Assembly (NCBI GenBank): GCA_913020705.1
Contig: CAJWBY010000122.1
Span: 1-15,107, forward strand
Source of the DNA: an uncultured Colwellia sp.
GTDB taxonomy: Bacteria; Pseudomonadota; Gammaproteobacteria; Enterobacterales; Alteromonadaceae
DNA: 15,107 nucleotides
Direction of reading: 5' to 3'
The translations under genes were made by a program, and so were the position numbers. Below, in pieces: positions 7,762 to 13,795 of this stretch. How positions within the stretch are numbered: position 1 is the first letter of the stretch; every line of letters starts with the position of its first letter. The notes beneath the pieces are model-generated. The model had not been told where the DNA came from and did not search any database. It was given only the letters and a program-made list of their open reading frames with translations.

Positions 7762-10344
7762 TTAAAAGGTGTATGTACCTTTAACATAGTAGAAACCGCC
7801 ATTGTAGTCGAATGGACCACTTTCATAATAAACGGCTCCAACAACACCTTTAGCGCCACCTTCTTGTAACTTTTGAGCTTCTTGTTCAAAGAGGTTGTTA
7901 ACACCAGCAGATACAGTAAAGTTATCGTTTATGTTATAGCTAGCTTGAACATCTATAGTAATAGCTGAATCGCCTACTTCTGACCAACCATAGCTACTGT
8001 CAACATCAGGCTCATCAGCATGCGTTGCAAAGTATTCACCAAAGTAGTTAGCTCGCACTAGTACGTTGATATCTTCCCAATCTTGAGAAACAGTGAATGT
8101 TCCTCTGTGCTCAGGCATACCTTCTTCTAAACGTCTTACTTTAAAGTCAGATGTGTAGTTACCAGCATTATCTACTTCAGTTGTATTGTAGTTATAAGCT
8201 AAGCTAAAGCTCGTATCAGGAGCATTATCAAGTAAAGACATTGAGTAGTTAGCTACAACATCAATACCCTGCGTTGTAGTATCAAAGTCATTAGCGAAAA
8301 ATGTTATAGAACCACCTAATAATAATTCAGGGCTAGCAACACCAGCAGCTTCTAAACCAGGAATATCACTTGCTTCAATAAATATTTTATCTGTTTGAGC
8401 AATACGGTCTGTAACTTCAATGTTGTACATATCAACAGTCATAAAAAAGTCACCTTTTTTATAAACAGCACCGACTGCAAAACTGACAGATTCTTCTGGT
8501 TGAAGTTCTATGCCACCTTTTTGTGCAGATACAGGATGCGTTGGTGGGTATGTTGCTGATTGAATCAACTCTCCATTCACTAATGATGTTTGTGTATTAA
8601 CAACATTTGCTTGACCAACAGTTGGTGCTCTAAAGCCAGTACTGTGTGAAGCACGGAATGATAACTCATCCGTTAAAGTGTATTGAGCCGTTAACTTATA
8701 GTTTAATGTATCACCGAATGAAGAGAAATCTTCATAACGTAATGCAGCACCTAGTAATAACTCGTCTGTAACAAATGCTTCAACGTCAAGGTAAGCGCCA
8801 ACACTGCGACGTGAACTAGTACCTTGAGATTCAGGAGAGAATCCAGCAAAACCATGAGAACCAACACTAAAACCTTGAGTAGCTAAAGGACCTTGTTCCC
8901 AAGAAGCTTGTTCACCAGAGGTGATCTCAAAGCTCTCTTCGCGCCACTCTAAACCGGCTGCAACGTTAATAGGCTCATCAAGCCCATCTACTTCAACAGA
9001 TTTACTTAAATCAGCGTTAAAAGCCTTTTCAAGTTGCGTATAAGAACCTGCATCAAACGAATTATCAAGAGGCTGGTTAGCACCCAATGATGGGTTAACT
9101 GTATTTGCTAAGGTATATGTTGATTTATTGCGACCTACCGTACCACTTACATCGTAGAATGCGTCTTTTAGGAAACCGCTTTTGATTTCGCCTTTAGTAC
9201 CCATAACAAGTGAAACATCGTTTATTTCACCGGTAAATCTAGGTGTATAACCGCCAGGGAATAATTCATTGAATGCAAAACAATTATCATTATTCGCAAC
9301 ACCAGAAAGGTAATTAGGCTGAGTTAATACGTTTGGAGAAGTGATAGCAAGATTTGGACATGCATCTGCATCACCATCCATTGCACCCACTAATAAATCA
9401 CCATTACCGTCAGTGAAAACACCACCACGATTTTGCGGGTTACGGTAGTAATAACCACCTGTAGCAGTTCGGTCAGAATAGTTACCAAACATGTAGAATT
9501 CGTTATCATCACCTAAGTCTAAACCGACATTGGCAAAAATTGTAATGTCGTCATCAATCTCAGGGTTACCCCAAGTTTGTGCTGGATCATTAATAGCAGA
9601 GTTTCCGTCAACAGCTAACTGAGCAGCGTCTGGACGCTGTGTAGTACGGCTTGTTTCATCTGCAGTTTTATATTGAAAAGATAGATTTACAAAACCATCT
9701 TTAGTAAAAGGCATACCAACATTACCATCGAGAATGGTTTGATCGCCATCACCGAAATAATATTCACCTTTACGTACAGAAAGAGAACCACCATCAGCAG
9801 CATCTTTTAATACAAAATTCATTACACCAGCGATTGCATCTGAACCATATTGTGCAGCTGCTCCATCACGAAGTACTTCAACTTGCTTTAATGCGACACT
9901 AGGAATTACAGAAATATCAGAACCTTGAGCACCATCGTTAACACCGCCACCTTGGAAAGCGATAACAGAAGCACGATGACGACGTTTACCATTAAGTAAT
10001 ATTAACGTTGAATCTGAAGACAAACCACGTAAATTAACTGGACGGATAAACGATGCAGCGTCAGAGATTGGTTGCTGACGAACATTGAATGAAGGCACTG
10101 AAGCTTGAAGCATATCAAGCATATCACTTGAAGCATTTTTACCTAATTCATCACCACCGATAATATCAATAGGAACAGGTGAATCTGCAACAGAACGAGG
10201 AGCTGCGCGTGAACCAACAACAGCAATACGTTCAACATCTTTTACTTTTACTTCTGAGGTACTTTCTTCTGCAAATGAAGGTGCAGTTCCAAGCGCAATA
10301 CTTACAGCTAACGTTAACGTCGCTGTACGAAATTTAGTAGACAT
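7762..10344 (-). CDS. TonB-dependent outer-membrane receptor
   Basis: 860 residues with a Sec signal peptide (MSTKFRTATLTLAVSIALG...PSFA, cut near residue 25). A plug domain spans about 45-180, including the blocks VNLRGLSSDSTLILLNGKRR and VEVLRDGAAAQYGSDAIAG. A 22-strand-type barrel fills the rest, with GFRAPT in the usual late-barrel place, and the chain ends in the aromatic TYTF needed for Bam-dependent insertion. A stretch near residues 36-45 (ERIAVVGSR) is the likely TonB-box region. Two cysteines (DADACPN and NNDNCFAF) lie in the same extracellular loop and may pair. Such receptors import siderophores, haem, cobalamin or oligosaccharides using TonB-ExbBD energy; nothing in the sequence or neighbours reveals which. 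A strong Shine-Dalgarno AGGAAGGA (plus 10351-10358) sits six bases before the ATG. No clear Fur box or cobalamin riboswitch was seen upstream. Confidence 0.93.
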   Translation of the reverse strand: MSTKFRTATLTLAVSIALGTAPSFAEESTSEVKVKDVERIAVVGSRAAPRSVADSPVPIDIIGGDELGKNASSDMLDMLQASVPSFNVRQQPISDAASFIRPVNLRGLSSDSTLILLNGKRRHRASVIAFQGGGVNDGAQGSDISVIPSVALKQVEVLRDGAAAQYGSDAIAGVMNFVLKDAADGGSLSVRKGEYYFGDGDQTILDGNVGMPFTKDGFVNLSFQYKTADETSRTTQRPDAAQLAVDGNSAINDPAQTWGNPEIDDDITIFANVGLDLGDDNEFYMFGNYSDRTATGGYYYRNPQNRGGVFTDGNGDLLVGAMDGDADACPNLAITSPNVLTQPNYLSGVANNDNCFAFNELFPGGYTPRFTGEINDVSLVMGTKGEIKSGFLKDAFYDVSGTVGRNKSTYTLANTVNPSLGANQPLDNSFDAGSYTQLEKAFNADLSKSVEVDGLDEPINVAAGLEWREESFEITSGEQASWEQGPLATQGFSVGSHGFAGFSPESQGTSSRRSVGAYLDVEAFVTDELLLGAALRYEDFSSFGDTLNYKLTAQYTLTDELSFRASHSTGFRAPTVGQANVVNTQTSLVNGELIQSATYPPTHPVSAQKGGIELQPEESVSFAVGAVYKKGDFFMTVDMYNIEVTDRIAQTDKIFIEASDIPGLEAAGVASPELLLGGSITFFANDFDTTTQGIDVVANYSMSLLDNAPDTSFSLAYNYNTTEVDNAGNYTSDFKVRRLEEGMPEHRGTFTVSQDWEDINVLVRANYFGEYFATHADEPDVDSSYGWSEVGDSAITIDVQASYNINDNFTVSAGVNNLFEQEAQKLQEGGAKGVVGAVYYESGPFDYNGGFYYVKGTYTF

Positions 10345-10360
10345 GTTATTTCCTTCCTAG

Positions 10361-10384
10361 ATTTATATTCATATTTATATTCAT
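10361..10384. repeat. Tandem 12-base repeat in the receptor leader
   Basis: ATTTATATTCAT occurs twice, back to back (10361-10372 and 10373-10384), directly upstream of the receptor Shine-Dalgarno. Read on the minus strand each copy begins with ATG, so the repeat makes most of a 12-codon mini-ORF described in the findings. It may simply be slippage in AT-rich DNA. Confidence 0.7.
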
Positions 10385-10777
10385 GTAGATATATTTATTA
10401 TATTTTTAATTACTATTATATTTTTTAGAGAAAATTTACCTAGCAGAGTAATTAACCTATAAAACATATAGTCTAGCCCTTACTTTATAAAGCAGCCAAA
10501 AAAGGTTTGCAAGAGGAAAATTTTTATAAATATATATAATATGGACATTCGTTTGAGAAACGCTTTTATATTACGAAATAAAGTTTATTTATTTACAAAT
10601 ATCTTTAGACCAAAAACGTATATAGGCTAAAGACTGTAGCCCTATCAGGCAGCACTTCACATGCGAAACCTTTCGTAACAAATTATTTAAAGACAAAATT
10701 ACTCACCTACTAACTGAAAAAATAATTATATCATATAACTAATGAATCTAAGGGTTTTTTATAAGCTTTTATATTAG

Positions 10778-10966
10778 GAAGATAATAAGAAAAATAGAAT
10801 ATTGATCGTTATTCGTCGCTTATTACAAGCACTTCATCGAGGATTTGACATCAATAAAGTTTCTGTCTAGAAAATTAACAATCTATATCAAGACAAACTG
10901 ACCGAATAAATCATCGGTAAACAGGAAATTAAATTGAACTTTAAACAAGGTGATAAAAAGGCGTAA
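10778..10966 (+). pseudogene. Possible decayed gene remnant, unidentified
   Basis: One plus-strand frame translates to about 60 protein-like residues (for example RRLLQALHRGFDINKVSV, then KINNLYQDKLTE, then IIGKQEIKLNFKQGDKKA). These are broken only by a TAG at 10868-10870 and a TAA at 10907-10909, and end at TAA 10964-10966 inside the left arm of a terminator. Both internal stops are one substitution away from Gln, Lys or Glu codons. I do not recognise the family. In DNA this AT-rich about four stops would be expected in such a length by chance, so two is only weakly suggestive. Confidence 0.25.
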
Positions 10967-10990
10967 ACTATAAATAGTTAACGCCTTTTT
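10955..10990 (-). terminator. Terminator of the fumarylacetoacetase remnant (symmetric, may act both ways)
   Basis: AAAAAGGCGT (10955-10964) pairs with ACGCCTTTTT (10981-10990), and an inner AACTA/TAGTT stem closes on a four-base loop. T-runs occur on both strands, so it could end transcripts from either side. It begins 17 bases past the fumarylacetoacetase stop, showing that the 3' end of that gene is in its native setting. Confidence 0.85.
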
Positions 10991-11007
10991 AAAGTAGAAT
11001 AGATAAA

Positions 11008-11688
11008 TTAACTAGCCGGTAAAATTTTAGCTGATACCGAGCCAAAACCAATACGTGCAGCACCGTCTTTTTGACACCAGCCTTTCATAATAACGTTATC
11101 GCCATCTTCTAAGAAAGTACGTTTTTCACCATTTGGTAAAGATATAGGGTCAGCACCTGCATTAGATAATTCTAGCATCGAACCAGCTTCTTCAGGATTA
11201 GGGCCTGATTGTGTACCACTACCGAACATATCACCTGCTCGCAAGTTACAACCGTTAACCGTATGATGTGCGACCATTTGTGCGACAGTCCAGTATGAAT
11301 CTTTAAAGTTAGATTGCGACATTTGCACGGCTTCTTCATTTTTGTTACGCATATCCTCAGTCTCAATCAGTGCTTGTAATTGGATATCAAATGAACCTGT
11401 TGCACGGTTATTCTCAGATTCAAGGTATGGCATAGGTTGAGGGTCGGTTTCAACACGTGTCCAAACTGAACGATAAGGGGCTAATGCCTCCGTTGTTACA
11501 ATCCAAGGAGAAATTGTTGATGCAAAGTTTTTTGGAGTGGCAGCGATGTTTGGCGCAATATTTGTTATGGTATTAGCGCCTTGGTTGGATACTTCCTCAG
11601 TTCGTTCTGGAAGATACAGACCTAGTTTTAAATGGTGGTTTTGGTTGTTGGGCATAGATTTTCTTGTTCTAATGTGGTGTGGCGCCAT
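11008..11688 (-). pseudogene. Fumarylacetoacetase, C-terminal fragment with a false N-terminus
   Basis: Fumarylacetoacetase splits fumarylacetoacetate into fumarate and acetoacetate in tyrosine/homogentisate breakdown. The frame is 226 codons long, but only from about residue 53 (plus position 11532 downwards) does it match the family: [68 protein letters not shown] and the end VSAKILPAS. The first 52 residues are the antisense reading of the cytochrome b fragment on the other strand. The usual enzyme is about 420-440 residues, so roughly the first 60 percent is gone. That part includes the N-terminal SH3-like domain and most of the metal and catalytic residues known from the mouse enzyme. 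The remnant should be inactive. Its codon use (CGT for Arg) fits the neighbouring genes, and the terminator just beyond the stop is intact, so the damage is only at the 5' side. Confidence 0.88.
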
Positions 11689-11863
11689 GCCAGCTGAAGG
11701 TATTTATGGTACAATTGCTTTGATTGGTTCTTCTTACTGGTTTGCATATTTCTTAATAATTCTTCCACTTCTTGGTGTGATGGAGAAATCTTTGCCTGTG
11801 CCAGCGACTATTGAAGAAGACTTTGATGCTCATTATCCTCCAAAACCTGAACCCGTTGAATAG
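11537..11863 (+). pseudogene. petB: Cytochrome b of the bc1 complex, C-terminal fragment
   Basis: The frame encodes the last third of ubiquinol-cytochrome c reductase cytochrome b: [34 protein letters not shown], then membrane helices ([35 protein letters not shown]) and a hydrophilic tail ending PKPEPVE. Homology starts at GGA 11534-11536; the GTG at 11537 is not a true start. The haem-binding N-terminal helices and the Qo-site PEWY motif are missing, so no function is expected. At 11893 an ATG AAG AAA follows the stop closely, where cytochrome c1 (petC) would start in the native petABC order. The frame ends after nine codons, so another break probably lies there. This fragment is head-to-head with the fumarylacetoacetase fragment, and both broken ends meet at about 11530-11536. 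Confidence 0.85.
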
Positions 11864-11902
11864 GACTAATAGAGAAATTATATTATGATGTAATGAAGAA
11901 AT

Positions 11903-13783
11903 CTAAATTTTATAAATCATAAAACTGCCTATACTAATTCTAATTTTTTTATGTAAATCCAAAACGTTTAACCTAGGCACACCATCTGTGCCAATATCCC
12001 CTCCAGAACCCTTTACGTTTTGATCTCCTCCACTGCAAAAAGCCTTTTCACCCTCTCCTGTAAAAACTACAATGTCTATATCATTCCTTTCTCTGCATAT
12101 ATCAATAGCCCAATTAACTTCCATTAACAGTGAACTCTTCTGCTCCTTATTTGTTAGCCCTTTTCTTAATGAATCTGGCGACGTATAACTATCCGTAGAT
12201 GCTGTAGTTTCTCCTCTAAAAAACCATGAAAAAAAGGTATCATTTTTTGACGGCTGGACAACTTCTTCTGAACCAGCTTCGCCTTCCTCTGACTCACCTT
12301 CTGAAATGTCAGAATCCCTAGTTCTACTTTCCAAAAAATATTGTTCAAAGAGGCCTTTAAACAGTTTGGTTATACCTTTATCGTTAGCACATAAGTCTGT
12401 AATGTATTTCTGAATCCATCTATTGTAATGGTCGTCCATCTTTTCTTTCAGCTCAGCAACACTTTTTACACGTCGAACGAATACCAGTTGCTTTTTTCCC
12501 TTCAACATCACTTCATTTGTAAGCTGTTCTGTAACCTGATCCATTTTAGGATGTGGCAATGTACGACCTAAGCCATTATCTTGATAACTAGATGATAAGA
12601 TATCGATTAGTTGTCGATCCTGGGCATCTTCTACTGGCTTACCTTCTTCCGCCTCATCAAATGATACTCGCTCCGTTTTAGCTGTTTGGCTATAACTTTC
12701 AAATGAGGCTAACATACCAGTTTGAAATGATGATGTAATACCAGACTTATCTAATGTTTCCCCTACCTTCTTTTGTACAAGTGCTGTTACCAGCTTTTGC
12801 TCATCCGATATTAGTTTAATTTCAGCCTTACCTCCTTTACGATGCTCAATGCGATACATATTCCGTGTATGAAGTTTTTCATTAATTTCTAATTGATTAA
12901 GTCTCCTAACCATGAATTTTTTTAAGTAATGTTTTGCTTCTTGTGACTGGAGCTTTTCTGGCTCAGGTAATAAGTGATGCTTGCCAACCAGCTTTAGTTG
13001 ATTAAATAGCTGGCGAAGATCTCGATCATAAGGGGTAGCCGATAGTAATAAGGCATTACGAACCCGAGGTACAAAACTATCTGTGTCATAAAAGCCAAGT
13101 ACTCTAGACAGTACTTTATTACGGTCACTTGTTTCAAAACCATGTTTAAAGTTATGTGCTTCATCAATCACAACAAGATCAAAAGTTGGCAATATGTAAT
13201 TTAATACACGGGCATATTGCTCCTTAACCTCAATTTTTTCTTTGATAATTTCATCCCATGTATAGGCCGGGACTAATTCTCGAAGTGATTGCAAGCGTTC
13301 ATTCCACTGACTTTCATCTTTTGAGAGGCTGATACTAAAACTGTCTTTTCCTATAAAGAAATCTGCATAATTACCTAGTGCAGACATGCTTATTAATTCA
13401 TGAACATTGCGACAGTTGATATAGGGTGCCGCAGGATGTCCGGATACTGTTCTGATCTTGAACTGATTAACAGTAATGTTATGTTTAATAAAACTAAGAT
13501 ATTCACGTTGCCACTTTTCTTGTACATTCCTACTAGGGCAAATGTACAATACGCGTAATGAAGGATTGAAATATCGCATGAGGGCTACAACACCCAGTGC
13601 AATATAAGTTTTCCCCATCCCAACTTCATCAGCTAAGTAGGCCATACCTACATTAGGATTTGCAATTATATTATGTAAAGCAACAGCTCCCTCAAGTTGC
13701 ATTTTTCCTAATGGTTTAAGACTATCTTGACCGCCAGAAAAATCTATCAATTTATTTGCAGTACTTATATCAAGAGGCGTCAT
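11903..13783 (-). CDS. SNF2-like helicase, truncated in its second RecA domain and fused to a MenB fragment
   Basis: Residues 1-300 form a superfamily 2 helicase motor domain: Walker A DEVGMGKT (52-59), motif Ia region VLYICPSRNVQEKW, DEAH box (207-210) in VVIDEAHNFKHG, and motif III LLLSATPYD (246-253). The second RecA domain opens with KKQLVFVRRVKSVAEL (430-445), followed by an acidic insertion (about 485-515). Motifs V and VI with the arginine finger never appear. From about residue 559 the chain is crotonase (MenB) sequence to about 615, then 11 unrelated residues to the stop. The family is usually much longer, so this product should lack ATPase-driven translocation. The start is firm: the ATG overlaps the stop of the upstream PLD gene as TAATG, with AGAGGG (plus 13790-13795) six bases before it. 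The PLD partner suggests a defence or restriction-like module. Exact family (DrmD-like, DpdJ-like or another) cannot be settled by eye. Confidence 0.82.
   Translation of the reverse strand: MTPLDISTANKLIDFSGGQDSLKPLGKMQLEGAVALHNIIANPNVGMAYLADEVGMGKTYIALGVVALMRYFNPSLRVLYICPSRNVQEKWQREYLSFIKHNITVNQFKIRTVSGHPAAPYINCRNVHELISMSALGNYADFFIGKDSFSISLSKDESQWNERLQSLRELVPAYTWDEIIKEKIEVKEQYARVLNYILPTFDLVVIDEAHNFKHGFETSDRNKVLSRVLGFYDTDSFVPRVRNALLLSATPYDRDLRQLFNQLKLVGKHHLLPEPEKLQSQEAKHYLKKFMVRRLNQLEINEKLHTRNMYRIEHRKGGKAEIKLISDEQKLVTALVQKKVGETLDKSGITSSFQTGMLASFESYSQTAKTERVSFDEAEEGKPVEDAQDRQLIDILSSSYQDNGLGRTLPHPKMDQVTEQLTNEVMLKGKKQLVFVRRVKSVAELKEKMDDHYNRWIQKYITDLCANDKGITKLFKGLFEQYFLESRTRDSDISEGESEEGEAGSEEVVQPSKNDTFFSWFFRGETTASTDSYTSPDSLRKGLTNKEQKSSLLMEVNWAIDICRERNDIDIVVFTGEGEKAFCSGGDQNVKGSGGDIGTDGVPRLNVLDLHKKIRISIGSFMIYKI
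11939..12112 (-). pseudogene. menB: Internal fragment of a MenB-type crotonase
   Basis: About 57 codons in frame with the helicase read AIDICRERNDIDIVVFTGEG, EKAFCSGGDQNVKGSGG, then GVPRLNVLDLHKKIR. This is the part of 1,4-dihydroxy-2-naphthoyl-CoA synthase (menaquinone synthesis) around the oxyanion-hole segment CSGGDQ. The catalytic C-terminal half and the N-terminus are absent. All four arginine codons are AGA or AGG, and ATA and GGA are frequent, unlike the CGT/CGA-rich neighbours. The piece also lacks the short insertion before AFCSGGDQ that I associate with the Shewanella-type gammaproteobacterial enzyme. Origin from another phylum is likely but inferred. Related ring-cleaving crotonases (BadI type) are an alternative name. 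Confidence 0.8.
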
Positions 13784-13795
13784 TATGAACCCTCT
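13781..13795 (-). promoter_or_regulatory. Translational coupling site between PLD and helicase genes
   Basis: On the minus strand the PLD gene stop and helicase start share a base in TAATG (plus 13781-13785). A Shine-Dalgarno AGAGGG (plus 13790-13795) lies inside the end of the PLD gene. Terminating ribosomes can re-initiate at once, which is usual for subunits needed in fixed ratio. Confidence 0.8.

Larger units (their letters stand above)
10345..11007. other. Long intergenic region between the receptor and fumarylacetoacetase remnant
   Basis: 663 bases without an intact gene. The first 100 or so bases next to the receptor are extremely AT-rich and must hold its promoter; several TATAAT-like hexamers compete and I cannot choose. 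A small inverted repeat CGTTT-gag-AAACG lies at 10550-10562. A hairpin built on GGCTA/TAGCC lies near 10624-10640. From 10778 to 10966 the plus strand reads like decayed coding sequence (separate entry), followed by a strong terminator. No tRNA, riboswitch core or IS end was recognised. Confidence 0.5.

Noticed and set aside
10350..10700. Cobalamin riboswitch or Fur box upstream of the TonB-dependent receptor
   Set aside because: I looked on the minus strand for riboswitch core blocks and a GATAATGATAATCATTATC-like palindrome and found neither; the GGCTA/TAGCC hairpin near 10624-10640 is too small to name.
11537..11688. A genuine antisense N-terminal extension of fumarylacetoacetase
   Set aside because: These residues are exactly the reverse strand of recognisable cytochrome b sequence and resemble no fumarylacetoacetase N-terminus.
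11000..12150. Transposon, integron or phage integration as cause of the fragments
   Set aside because: No terminal inverted repeats, transposase, integrase, attC-like structures or target-site duplications were seen at any of the breaks.
12166..12348. Small ORF in another frame of the helicase gene
   Set aside because: It lies wholly inside the helicase frame on the same strand and has no family features; it is a shadow of that gene.
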